Assembly (NCBI GenBank): GCA_963691815.1
Contig: OY829648.1
Coordinates: 29,057,383 to 29,121,382, forward strand
DNA length: 64,000 nt
Direction: 5' to 3'
From: Echiichthys vipera
Lineage: Eukaryota > Chordata > Actinopteri > Perciformes > Trachinidae
Shown: positions 39,446 through 51,017 of the stretch, piece after piece
Numbering within the stretch: position 1 is the stretch's first letter
How the letters are laid out: every line of letters begins with the position of its first letter
Made by a program: the position numbers and the translations under genes
Notes under the pieces: generated by a model
The model's input: the letters and a program-made list of their open reading frames with translations, nothing else
The model's database searches: none
What the model was told of the DNA's origin: nothing

Positions 39446-42400
39446 ATGGCAGGCGACAGCGACACAAAGCCAGGTGACCGAGCCGAAAATGAGAGCATTT
39501 ATCGGCAGCCTTTCATCATCGGTGTGGCTGGAGGGACGGCCAGCGGCAAGGTTGGTGTTTATTCGAGGCTTCATGTAGTTATTGGTATTTATTAGACCAG
39601 GTGTCTGAATGAACCGACACTAACTGTTTTGTTTCTGGACATTTTGAAGATGACACGCGAGGAAATCTTAGCGTATTTATCACGTTTCTGTCAGGTCAGT
39701 CACACTGATTGTTCTGCTTGATCAGCGTATTGTAGTCCGCCGACAGCCAGTCAAAACAGGGGAACGTGTTGTGAAATATACGGGCCTACCCTTTCTCAGG
39801 TGGTTGATAAAGTAGCGTGATATGAATGGAAATCAGACTTAAGGGCTCCCATCTGTCTTATTGCTATTAAAATGATACGTTTTCAACTCAACGATGGCAA
39901 CGATCAGGGTAAAACGATACGATTTCAGTTCATTGGCATCAGCTGCACAGGGTCCTGCCTGTCACATGACATAATCAATAAAGTCAGACTTCCTCATCTT
40001 AATAACCAAGCACAATCTGACTCTTATGCCACTGTGTGATGCTGCCTGCAAGTCACTGCATATTCATGGATATATACCTAGTGTAGGATTTCCCTTTTTT
40101 CATAATCTGTACTGTTGTTTCTGGATTATCTGCTGATACTTGGCTTTTTCTTCTTGGTGACACGGATGTAACCTCTATCTCCAGCTCCCTCTACGCTTCT
40201 ACACTCAGCGGACACTTTATTAGGTACACCTGGTGCTTAATAAAGTGTCAGTGTAGTCTTCTGTAACCAGTGGATATTTGAGTTACTGTTTCATATCTAT
40301 CAGCTCCAACCAGTCTGGCCATTCTCCTCTGACCTCTGGCTAAAACAAGGCATTTGCGCCCACAGAACTGCCTCTCACTGGATCTTTTCTCTTTTTGAGA
40401 GCATTCTCTGTAAACCCTAGAGATGGTTGTGTAGATCAGCAGTTTGTGAAATCCTCAGAGCAGCCCGTCTGGCACCAACAACCATGCCACGTTCAAAGTC
40501 ACTTCAATCACCTTTCTTTCCCATTCTGATGCTCGGGCAGAACTGCAGCACATCCTCTTCACAACGTCTACATGCCTAAATGCATGTGGATGCTGCCATG
40601 TGATTGGTTGATTAGACATTTTGGTTGGACAGGTGCACCTAATAAAGTGGCCGGTGAGTGTACTTCACCTCACTTTACCAGCTAGCTCATTGGCATCTCA
40701 TTGTGCCTTCGTTGACACAAAGTCTTGTATCTGCATTATCCTTCAGAGTGGATATTCAGGATACTCACTCAAAGGAAAAATCAAAGTCTTTATATCTTAT
40801 TTTTTAATTTGTTACAAATAAAGTTATTGAAATGTCAGAGATATAGTCAAATGAGTCAAGTGTGTGCATGCTGTGTGTGTGACATTTTGGACACTGTAAC
40901 TGTGTTAAATCAGCCGATCTTGGTTCAGAAGACAGTTACTTGAGGGTGTGACTTCCTGGTGCTATGCCCCCCTTTTCTCATAAAAGTAACTGCTCACAGA
41001 ACACCTGCGCTCCCACATGTTATGAGTGTGGAGGAAACTGCCATCTTTTGTTTGGTGTGTGACTGTTATGTCTGTGGGTGCATCTGTCTGCCAGGCTCAG
41101 ATAGATCAACAATCCGAGTCTGCAGCCGTTTAAATAGATACTGATTTCTCATAACAGAACAAGCTATGCTCCCAGGCCACGAAGACATGCTAAATACAAA
41201 GTGTAAATGAAAGTTTTACATCATTTTCACCACTCATGTTCCAAAAAAACGTCAGGATGTGGTGAATAACATAACTCGGGCAGCCATTTTCTTTTCTTTT
41301 AGTCACACTACTTGTTTTGTTCTTCTTGCGCTGCTAGTCGTCGGTGTGCAGCAAGATCATGGAGCTGCTGGGTCAGAACGAGATCGACCACCACCAGCGG
41401 CAAGTGGCCATCCTCAGCCAAGACAGCTTCTACAAGGTCCTCACCCCAGAGCAGAAGACCAAAGCACTTAAGGGCCAGTTCAACTTTGACCACCCAGGTA
41501 TGTCCGTATTATTCCCTTAATCACATAACTCACTGTATTCACGGGTGCAGTGCAGTTCTGGGTGTGTCTATTGCTTGGTGCCCGGAAGTGCTGCTGGCAG
41601 CATTCCCGAGGACCGCTCATGTGATCTACTTCACATTCGACACTGCACTCCCATGGGTCCTCAGTATTGAACCCACCATGTGTGAAGTACATCAGATGAA
41701 CGGTTATCGAGATATGTGAATGATAGGCATGACACACAAGGATACAGAATTCTTGCTTTACGGTCAGATGTACCATATGGCAGCAGATAATCGAGGATAG
41801 AAGCCATATGTCTCCTGCCTTGTTTATTCAGCAGTAAGGGCGCACTCACACTGTCCAGCCGTACCGTGCCCAAGCACGTTTCACGGCTAAAGTCTAGTTC
41901 GTTTGACCAGTGTGAGTGCACGGCCCGTTTGGGAGAGGTGGGCACTTTTGCACATGTATGAGCACGAGCGTGCACACGTGTACGAGCGTGAGGCCTACGG
42001 CGGTTCTATTGTTATTTTATGTGCGCCTGTTGGGACATAGAAAAAAGAAGGACGGACCATGCGCGGTCCAATGGCGGTGAAAGGTTCACGTTGCTGTGAT
42101 GCGGAGGTGGAGTGTTTACTGCAGATTTGGTCTGATGAAAATATTCAAAAACAGTCGACAAGATGCACAAAAACTTTGAGGTCAATGGAAAGATTTGTAA
42201 ACAAAGCTATGCATCGTGGTGACTTCAATCAATGCGTGTGACGTATTACGGCGTGATGACGTATAGGCAGCAAGAAGCATTCACCGAGGCCCAGGGAGTG
42301 TAAGTACAAACGGGACTGGGCCGCAGGGGGAGAGGGAGGGGGGAACAAGTACCCTAAAGCACGGGCACGGTACGGACGGACAGTGTGAGTGCGCCCTAAA

Positions 42401-45400
42401 TCTGTATGTGATTCAGGATCTTGGATCTTTGCTTGGTATTATTTCATCCTGCTAGAGAAATAATTTGAACTGCCTTGTACTCTTTCCTTCTGTAGATGCA
42501 TTTGACAACGACCTCATAACCGCAACTTTGTGGGACATCAAAGAGGGGAAAACAGTGCACATCCCTGTCTATGACTTTGTTTCCCATTCCAGGTGAATGA
42601 GTCTGATCAAGTAGGTTATATATACAGAGACAACATACGGTACATTTGCATGTTTCAGCAATGGCACTGTGAAAGCATAACGCAGCAGTAACATTAACTT
42701 TACAAGAAGACATGTCCACTAGGGTCAATGAATTAGCTTATAATGTAAATCGATTTCCATAGCATAGTGAAATTAATGTTAACCAAAAGTTGCCACACCA
42801 CAGTATGGAAAATGGTATCAGTAATAAAACGTATATGAAAGTTGACTAAAACTTGCCAAAGTACTGGTGTGGTCCCTTTTTGTTTTGCTGTTTTATCTAT
42901 GTTGCGCTGGAACAATGAAAAAATGAAACTCTAGATGATTTTGTAATGTAGCTTTAAAGTGAGACTCTAACTTTTGAAAGAAGAACGGCCCTTTACAAAG
43001 TTCAATAAAACACACCATTGCTCAGTTTGACACTCTTGGGTTCAGCAAATACTACCTAGGCACCCTTTAAGTGTTTGGATATTGAATGTCTTTTGTGTGG
43101 CAGGAAGGAAGAGACGGTGACAGTGTACCCTGCTGACGTGGTGCTGTTTGAGGGCATCCTGATGTTCTACTCTCAGGAGATCCGAGACCTTTTCCAAATG
43201 AAGCTGTTCGTGGACACTGACGCAGATACACGTCTATCCCGAAGAGGTGACACCACAGAAATGGAATAATAATAGAACGATCAAAGTTGCAGGATGTTTA
43301 GAGAGGCAGCCATTTTTATGCGTATGCTACCAAGAACTGTGACAGTTGTAGCGGGCTAACTTCTGATTAAACTTCCATATAAACTAGGGTTGGGCGTGAG
43401 TACTCGAGTATTGTTCCATTTGCTCATCAGTAGTCATCCAACCTATAAAGTTCTCGCTTCTTCTTCCTTTTTTTTGCTTTGTAACTGTCATCTTACTGCG
43501 ATATGCTACTGTGACAAGTGGCTCATGCTGCCACTAAGCTAATGAGTGTGGCAATGTTACAACAACCTTCAGTACACTCAGTTATTTTGTGTATTGTTTT
43601 GACCACAGATAACAATGCTGGCCCCGTGATCGAATTTGCTATATAACGTTAGCTACAGTAGATGGGTAGTCGATTCATCTATTGGTAATTAGCAACTTGG
43701 CTAGCTATAGCGCAGCACACTATCCTGCCCGCAGCTAGCTTCTGTTTAAACACAAGTGGCAAGACAAAAATAGACAGTCGGACATTTTGGGAAGTAAGCT
43801 TATTCACTTTCTCGCTGAGAATTGGATGTGAAGATTGTATAGTAAATGTGGAACTAACACTGGCGGTGGTTAGCTTAGCGCAAAGATTGGAAGCGGGAGG
43901 AAGCAGCTAGCTCTACTAGAACTCTAGACTAGAAACTCTTGAACTCACTATTGAGCATGCACCTTTTGATTTAATCTGTAAAAAAAAACGTGTAAAAACA
44001 TGTTTACAGTATGTGGGGTTACTTGGATATTCCTGGAGTCTGATTAAACAAATTGGTGGTAGCTTACTGACACGAGACTCATCTACTGTAACTCTAGCGA
44101 ATAAGCATTTTTTTTATGAAACCTCAAACTACTGGTGTTTTTTTTAACTTAACGACACCTTTTCCCCGGTCTCATTTTCACCAGTACTGCGGGATATAAA
44201 TGAACGTGGACGGGACTTGGAAAGCGTTCTAGCACAGTACATTACTTTTGTCAAGCCTGCGTTCGAGGAGTTCTGTCTGCCAGTAAGTGCTGTTCTACAC
44301 GTGCTGTAACACGACTCGACTCAGTTTCACGCTGCCCCTGAGCATCCACTCATGGTCAAACCTTTGTGCTTTTTATTGACTTGATTTAGACGAAGAAATA
44401 CGCCGACGTGATCATACCAAGAGGAGTTGACAATCTTGGTGAGTATTTGTGCTTTTGGAGCTCAGAGATAATGGTAAAGAGAACCAAATGTTTCGGACAC
44501 TAGTTTATCATAAAGGACACAGCTGTGTTTATCGTCGACCTCTGAGCTGGGAATTGCACTCTCAAAACTAAGGAAGCAAAAGCATCTGCTGCTGGGAGAA
44601 CAAAACGGCTCTGTCTGTCGAGTTGAGAAAAGAAAAAAACAACAAACCTTGAAACATTCGAAACAAAGTGGAAAAGAAAACAATCCAGTAGATAGTGTGA
44701 CTGTCTTGAAGCAGGATACATTCCCTGAGCTAATCCCAGGTTGTGCCTCTCATGTGTTACCGTTTTATCAAAATCCCAGAGTGAAGCATCCAGTTCTTTG
44801 AAAATAAATACCCACATATCTTTGAACAAGACTGCCATGCTAGCAGTGATGCAGTGCTCGGGCACAGTGGTGCTTTGAGCTAAATGCTAGTGTCGTAATG
44901 CTAACATGATCACAGTGCCAATGCTAGCGCAAAAATAATGAAATGTCAGTAGTTTTGCAGGTATTTTGTCAGGATCACTAAAATCATCAGAATTGAGAAG
45001 TTGAGATATTTTAGAAAAATGCTAAATGCTAATGTCATTGTGCTAACATGATCACAGTGCCAATGCTAACACAAAATACCACTACGGCTAATGAAATGTC
45101 AGTAATTTTGCAGGTATTTTGTCAGGATCACTAAAATCATCCGAATTGATCTTCTGGGGACAATGACTGCTCCATCCTGAAGTTGAGATATTTTAGTCTG
45201 GACATTTCCGTAAACATTCTTAAATGATTAAATGAATGTTGGGGCACACTCTCAGATCCCATGAGAGCTGAGGGGTTTGACACATGGAACTGAAGCTGCC
45301 ATTCTGGACGGTTACAGCAGACGGTGCAAGAAATAAAGGAATGGTGTCCACTCAGGTGGTCTTTGGGTTCGCCTGACAGAACTTTTTGGGTACGCTGGAA

Positions 45401-45971
45401 TGGAGGGTGGCTGATATATACTGTCACATCTATGATCGCGTGGCCGCTGCTGAGCCTGTCTACAAGTGTACACTAGGGCCGTCCTCATTTAAATCCATTC
45501 TTAGTCGATTAACACTCTTAGGATTTTGTTGACATATCTGTAAATCTTGAGTTTTCCCACAAAGAAACTTGAGAATGCACTGCTTTAAACCTTGTGTTGA
45601 CCAGGTGTGCTGAATAGTTATTTGGAAACAAGTAATTCGGTATAAAACCCCAAAATACAAAATAATGGAAAGAAACAATATGTACAATTCTGACTTAGAT
45701 TTATTTGGTCAGATAACCTTCTGGGTTTTTCAAAGGTCTCGGTGTGATTTTGTGACTCAAATGTAATGGTAATGCATCAGACACACAAACTGTGGCTCAC
45801 CATGATCAAACAATCTCTTTGTCTCTTTATACAGTTGCCATAAATCTCATAGTTCAGCACATCCAGGATATTCTCACCGGTGGCCTGACCAAACGGCTGA
45901 ACGGTTGGTTCAACGGTTACGGAACAACAAAGAAACAGCCAAACATGGAGTCCAGCAGTCGGCCCCACTGA
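39446..45971 (+). CDS. uck2: Uridine-cytidine kinase 2, 7 exons, 262 aa
   Basis: UCK2 phosphorylates uridine and cytidine to UMP and CMP with ATP in the pyrimidine salvage pathway of the cytosol, and acts as a tetramer. Coding exons: 39446-39550, 41338-41497, 42496-42592, 43104-43246, 44185-44282, 44390-44438 and 45835-45971, 789 nt with all phases closing. The P-loop GVAGGTASGKSS spans residues 26-37 and is split by intron 1 just after its lysine. Other family motifs are ILSQDSFYKVL, GQFNFDHPDAFDN, IPVYDFVSHSRKEE, VVLFEGILMFYSQE, FVDTDADTRLSRRVLRDI and KKYADVIIPRGVDN. It ends SSSRPH as in human UCK2 (261 aa). The extra residues near the N-terminus match the variable region of the family. Teleosts may have a/b copies and I cannot tell which this is. 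Intron 1 (1.8 kb) and intron 2 (1.0 kb) each contain a transposon. TATAAA near 46907 could serve as a variant poly(A) signal. Confidence 0.97.
40202..40660. mobile_element. 459-bp TIR element in UCK2 intron 1
   Basis: Terminal inverted repeats are CACTCAGCGGACACTTTATT on the left and, read on the opposite strand, CACTCACCGGCCACTTTATT on the right. Both continue AGGTACACC or AGGTGCACC, and both are flanked by TA. A TA duplication fits Tc/mariner-related elements. This end sequence is widespread in fish and other vertebrates. No transposase ORF remains. Confidence 0.75.
41838..42396. mobile_element. PIF/Harbinger-like element in UCK2 intron 2
   Basis: Terminal inverted repeats are GGGCGCACTCACACTGTCC on both sides, extended by CGTACCGTGCCC. 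The flanks are TAA on both sides (41835-41837 and 42397-42399). An internal + strand ORF (42059-42241, 60 codons) contains EVECLLQIWSDENIQKQ, which resembles the Myb/SANT-like DNA-binding protein encoded by Harbinger elements. At 559 bp it is an internally deleted, non-autonomous copy. Confidence 0.8.
44870..45200. repeat. Tandemly duplicated fish repeat in UCK2 intron 6
   Basis: Two copies of a unit of about 145 bp contain AACATGATCACAGTGCCAAT and GCAGGTATTTTGTCAGGATC. The second copy has a few insertions. The ATGCTAAC-rich text is typical of a dispersed fish repeat. Confidence 0.7.
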
Positions 45972-46994
45972 GTGCAGCGCTGCCCGCAGAGAGGAAGGAG
46001 GGTTCACCTGTCCTGTATGGGCCAAATGTGCTCTAAATGTGGCTTACGGGGCAGGAGTAAGTGCCAGGGAATCAAAAGGCCTTTTTTTTTTTTTCATCTG
46101 ATTGTTTTTGGACTGAGCAAACGAATGAGAACAGAATCCATTCCTTTGTGGAGCTGGTTTAAAGTGGTTCTATTCAAATATATTTACTCTTTAGTTAGTG
46201 AACTGTATGAGATGGAAGAAATCCAAAGGGGCTAACTGTTAATTCAGTTTAACTTACAACTGCTGCTTGCCTTTACTACAGCACCAAAACCAACTTTCCA
46301 AAATCCAGTTATGCTGTCTAAAAAAAGATGTCCCAACACTTGACAGCCTTTAACCATACAATGAATGCAGTGTGCTATCTAATGGCCTTACCCATCTCAA
46401 CACTGTTAAAGGTGCACCTTGTGACCTCGCTCATTCCCTTTATCGATGCAACCTGACTTCTTTTTTTCATGCTCTGTATGAAGCATATTCTGATTTTGAG
46501 ACTGTACTACTGGATTGAGAGTTTGGACGTTCCTGTCCCAAGCTGCACTTGCATCGTAGTGTCTAAATCTAACAAAGCGAGTCAGTTATTAGTTAAAAAA
46601 AACAACCGATTCCCACCTCAAATCGTCTGATGTATGACATCACCAAAGATCATTTTCTGTCCCGTCTTTGTGGACTAATTGTGTTGGATCTGATTTTTAT
46701 TTCACTGTGATACTGACATTTGAATCGATTCAGCGAGATGTCGAGAACGTCAAGACAATTACTTGTGTTGTGAAATGACCACAAAATATTATTTTGCTTT
46801 GACGCCGACAATGGCGTCACTAAATGAATTGATTTGTGAACTGTCATGAAGTACAAGAGACCCAATGTACAGCGTTCTGTAAATGTTTAGTGTTGTCTTC
46901 TTCCTATAAAGTTTCTCAGGTACTCTTTGTTTGCTTGAGTTGACACATCCATCACTTCTAAATTCTTGTTTTGATTTTTTTAATACGTTTTACT

Positions 46995-47348
<354 letters not shown>

Positions 47349-47349
47349 T

Positions 47350-48240
47350 TTATTTTTTTCAGTTTATATCAGGAGAAGCCATTTGCTTGGTGCCATATTG
47401 TAAATACCAAGAAAAGGTTGAAGGTTCAGCTTCTAACAGCCTAAATGAGCTTATTTTGTTATTACTCGTTGTAGTGGTTCTTTACCAAGTAAAAGCAGTT
47501 ACAGTGCATTTGAGTCATTTTCATTTTTTTATCATTTCAATAGCTTCCACCGTAAACTGTGCAGAAAAATCCACCCATCTGCAGGAAATTAAGTGTTGGA
47601 CACATTTATCTAGAGTGGACACTCAGACCACCCACCTAATGTGCCCCCCCCGTGATGAACGTAAACCTGTGCTCTTCTCTTCTTGTTCGCTCAGTGTATC
47701 ACCACTGCCTCACTATCATTAACACTGCAAAATAGAGCAATGTGCTGCATTCACATGATGTCCGAAGAGTTAAAAACCCCACTGTGTTAACATTGTGAGA
47801 TGTTAATGCATGCTAACCAAAAGGTTACTCTGAGTATTTCTACATATTTCAAAGTCTGCCCAGAGGAGCATTTTTTTTACACTTGTTGAGAATAGAAAAA
47901 TATTACAGAATTTGCAATTTAACTTAATCAAGTAGAATTATCCTAATACTAAGGGAAATGTCGAGATCTCCTCTCGGGCCCTGCTGCCGTTGGATGCTTT
48001 TCTCCCACAATGCAATCCACAATTATATATATTTTGAAATTATGGATGGAAAAACGACAAAAATAACTACATTTTGGGGGGGGGGTTATACAATGCAAAT
48101 ATTGTCATACCCTGTAAGTACAAAGCAGTAAAATGGGCTCATTTCTTGTATACTAACTGGAAAAACAGTTTACTATAAGTATACCATATAAGCTGTTTAT
48201 GTTGCATGGAACTGGGATACAGCATGCGTTAGGACAGAAA
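47350..48240. other. Intergenic stretch between the (TA)n tract and a SINE
   Basis: No gene, conserved ORF or clear transposon is visible. It contains a 9-11 base G run near 48077. Confidence 0.5.
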
Positions 48241-48242
48241 AA

Positions 48243-48436
48243 GGGGCCATGGGTGGTTAGAGCAGTCGCCCCATGTAAAGAGGCTGAAGGTCCCCGAGGC
48301 AGCGGCTGCAGGAAGGAGTCGAACCTTCGGCCCTTTGCTGCATGTCTCCCCCCCCTCTCTCTCACCCCATTTCCTGACGGCCCTATATAATAAAGACTTG
48401 AAAAACTGCCCAAAAAAAAAATCTTACAAAAAAAAG
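48243..48436 (+). repeat. tRNA-derived SINE, copy 2, with A-rich tail
   Basis: The head is GGTGGTTAGAGCAGTCGCCC, followed by CATGTAAAGAGGCTGAAGGT, a B-box-like GGAGTCGAACCTTCGG, CCTTTGCTGCATGTCTCC and the tail ATAATAAAGACTTGAAAAAC then poly(A). It is the most complete of the three copies and lies about 360 bp from the 3' end of the AATF ORF. Confidence 0.8.
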
Positions 48437-48799
48437 AGGCCATATTAAAGTACAAACTTTACTTGAATCATAAGAGACTTGGTGACGGAAGAAAAACATA
48501 TTCACTGTTTTCCTTTAACATTCATTATTCATTTTGTTTTGGTGGAAACACTCAAGTATTACATATTTGATCACACATTGCTCATGAGGCAAAAATACAT
48601 ACTGAAACACAAACTCAGGATAAAAAGGGAATTAGGAAGAGTCCACATTCGGTGACGCTCCTCTCTGTCCGAACACAAACTGCTGTTCAGCATCAGTCCT
48701 GAGTGTGTGAAGAAAAAAGCCACTGCTTTGTTCACACTGTGACTCTGCGGCATGTGCGCCCACAGCACCTCCTTCACGTCACTCCCTGACTGAGGAGTT

Positions 48800-50416
48800 C
48801 TAGCCAAAGAGCCCGCGATACAGTTCGCTGCGTGCCTCGTCGCTCACAGAGCTGTGGTCGACGGGCGCCATGAAATTGACCAGCTTGCTGTGGATGTGGA
48901 ATCGGACTTTACGCCCCTTGCTGGCCTTGGTATCTACCTTCTTCTTGATCTTGCTGCGCAGCTTCTGGATGGCCAGCCACTGCCTGCCCATAGCCACCTG
49001 ATCGTTGGGGTCCGCTGCACTCGTCTTGCGCTCGATCAGCTCTCTCAACAGCTGGTGGTAGAAATCGTCGTCGTCAAATATGTCTTCGTCCAGATCCTTG
49101 AGATGTGCGTTGGCTCTTAGCTGTTGTTCCAGTTGCTCTCCCTCTGTGGGGACGAGCTCAGGGGTGAGCGCAGAGGCCTCTCCTTTCCCCAGAACTCTGT
49201 ATTCTGAGCGGCGGGTCCGGGTGCGCCGCACCAGCCTCTCGTTGTCCATCAGCACCTGCTCCACCTGCGTCAATATGTTTCTGTCGAACGCCCCGAAGCC
49301 CTTGCTGCTTTTGCCCATAGTCAGTCTGGTTTTGTCGTGCCACTTTTGCAACGTGGCGTTACGGTAGGGCTGGAAAGCGGCAAAACGTTTGGCCATGAAG
49401 TCCGGGTACTCTGCCATCTCTAGCTTCCGTTTGGGTGCTACACCCTCGTGCACAGACCCCTCTTCACCTTCATCACTGTTTATCTCCTCGTCTTCGCCCT
49501 GAGCCTCGGTCTTCCCCTGAGCGATGGTCCGCGTGTCTGCGTTCTGGTACAGCAACTGATCGTGCAGCTCCAGCAGGGATCTCTGAAGGGCTTTCAGAGC
49601 TTTGTGGGTGTTCTTCAGCTCCCCGGCGTACTCCGCCCCGCCCCTCCTCTTGAACTCTGGGAAGGTCTGCGGCTGAGGGAGCCGGTTGGTGGTCACCACG
49701 GCTTTCTGGAGTTTGATACGACCCTCGAGTAGTTGGTCCCAAAGGGCCAGCTGGTCCTTCACGGCCTTCCCCTTCTCAACCTCCGCGTCGACTTTGTCCT
49801 GGGAAAATGTGCGGACAGTTCCCTCGCCCTCTTCGTCGACGTCGTCTTCCATCTCGTCGTCATCGCTGCCTTCGGCGTCCTCCTCGCCACTGTTGTCGTC
49901 TTCATCTTCACTCACTCCCAGGTCATCCATGCCCTCCGTCAGTTTGTGGAAGTCCACTCCCCGAGGAAAAGTCATGTCAGAGCCCTTTTCCTTGGATGCC
50001 AGTTTAGCAGCTGATTGAACATCACTGGTCACCAATTCCTCCTCCTCCTCATCATCATCATCTTCTTCTTCTATACTGCCCTCCTCCTCCTCATCATCAT
50101 CTTCTTCTTCTTCTTCGTCTTGCTTTATGCTGCCCTCCTCCTCCTCTTCCCCATCCTCCTCACCAGATTCCTCAATATCCATCAGCAGCTGTTTACGGGA
50201 GACTGTCTTCCCCACGTACCGTCTGTCCGTTTCCGAGAGCAGGGATGTGTTGTGCCTCCGCAGGGCACCGAGGCCGACCTCATCTTCATCGTCGTCCTCG
50301 CAGAATATGTCTATCACTTTGGCTTTGGTCGCCTCGTCGCCGTCATCCTCTGGATCAGCGAATTTAGGCAAAGGATTCAACAGTTCCTCTAGCTCCTGAG
50401 AGAACGAGCCGGCCAT
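48800..50416 (-). CDS. aatf: AATF (Che-1/TRAUB), intronless, 538 aa, probable retrogene
   Basis: AATF is a nucleolar and nuclear protein needed for ribosomal small-subunit processing and linked to p53 and apoptosis control. Here the whole protein is one uninterrupted ORF. I prefer the ATG at 50416 because MAGSFSQELEELLNPLP aligns with the vertebrate N-terminus. The frame is open 46 codons further (to 50554), probably former 5' UTR. In order: N-terminal ELEELLNPLP, an extended acidic Glu/Asp tract (residues about 80-135), the AATF core (EKGKAVKDQLALWDQLLEGR, then KRKLEMAEYPDFMAKRFAAF and KGFGAFDRNILTQVEQVL), and a C-terminal TRAUB domain (NAHLKDLDEDIFDDDDFYHQ, DPNDQVAMGRQWLAIQKLRS, ASKGRKVRFHIHSKL) ending ELYRGLFG. 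Human AATF has multiple exons and about 20 more C-terminal diversity is expected there. Lack of introns with an intact frame suggests a selected retrogene. It is head to head with MAGOH. No poly(A) tract or canonical AATAAA was found. Confidence 0.93.
   Translation of the reverse strand: MAGSFSQELEELLNPLPKFADPEDDGDEATKAKVIDIFCEDDDEDEVGLGALRRHNTSLLSETDRRYVGKTVSRKQLLMDIEESGEEDGEEEEEGSIKQDEEEEEDDDEEEEGSIEEEDDDDEEEEELVTSDVQSAAKLASKEKGSDMTFPRGVDFHKLTEGMDDLGVSEDEDDNSGEEDAEGSDDDEMEDDVDEEGEGTVRTFSQDKVDAEVEKGKAVKDQLALWDQLLEGRIKLQKAVVTTNRLPQPQTFPEFKRRGGAEYAGELKNTHKALKALQRSLLELHDQLLYQNADTRTIAQGKTEAQGEDEEINSDEGEEGSVHEGVAPKRKLEMAEYPDFMAKRFAAFQPYRNATLQKWHDKTRLTMGKSSKGFGAFDRNILTQVEQVLMDNERLVRRTRTRRSEYRVLGKGEASALTPELVPTEGEQLEQQLRANAHLKDLDEDIFDDDDFYHQLLRELIERKTSAADPNDQVAMGRQWLAIQKLRSKIKKKVDTKASKGRKVRFHIHSKLVNFMAPVDHSSVSDEARSELYRGLFG
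50034..50160. repeat. Trinucleotide-rich tract coding for the AATF acidic region
   Basis: On the + strand it is a mix of TCC, TCA and TTC triplets, read on the minus strand as GAG/GAA/GAT codons for Glu and Asp. Such in-frame repeats vary in length between alleles and species. Confidence 0.8.
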
Positions 50417-51017
50417 GGGTAAAGGTTTAGAACCACCACACGTGTAACTGTAGTCAGGACCTTCCCTCAGTGCGGGAAGTGATGACGTCTGTAGTATGCG
50501 ACGATCCTGAAAGCCATAAGACCTGGGTACAGTCTTCCAGGCAGAACAAGCCACTGGGAAAATTCAGAACAAAACTAGAAAAGTAAAAAACAAAATACTA
50601 AAACAAATATAAATAAATATGTTAACAAACATACTACGTTTTGTATTTTGAAAATTTTGGCCGAGAGACAGGATTTATTATCAAATTATCGATTTGAGTG
50701 TTAGCTTCTACATTCAAGGGTAAAAGCATACTGTATCCAATTTGTATGCTACATTTAACTCGGCTTAATGGAGAAGTTTGAGTCCTAAAGTGAACTGGCA
50801 AAAACAGATTTGGGGGGCTTTTTTTATAGAATGGACATGATATTCAGGTTTAGTGCCAACTTCCTGAAAGACAAATTTCGGGGCGCAAATGTTTTCTCTT
50901 TCCGGTACCCCCAATACGCATGCGCACACGGTTGACGAGACTCAAGGCTTCTGTGCTGCTCTCGCTAGAGTTTTGTTCCGCAGACCTACCAGAAAGAGTA
51001 CTTTCTGGAGAGCAAAG
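50417..51017. promoter_or_regulatory. Divergent promoter region between AATF and MAGOH
   Basis: The two start codons are 601 bp apart on opposite strands. No TATA box is seen close to either start. The 5' part (50420-50554) is open in frame with AATF and is probably its leader. The MAGOH-proximal part (50880-51000) has CpG-containing sequence such as TTCCGGTACC and GCATGCGCACACG. A shared bidirectional promoter is an inference from spacing. Confidence 0.45.

Noticed and set aside
48854..50399. Many + strand ORFs opposite AATF
   Set aside because: They are antisense shadows of a long GC-rich coding region. None resembles a known protein.
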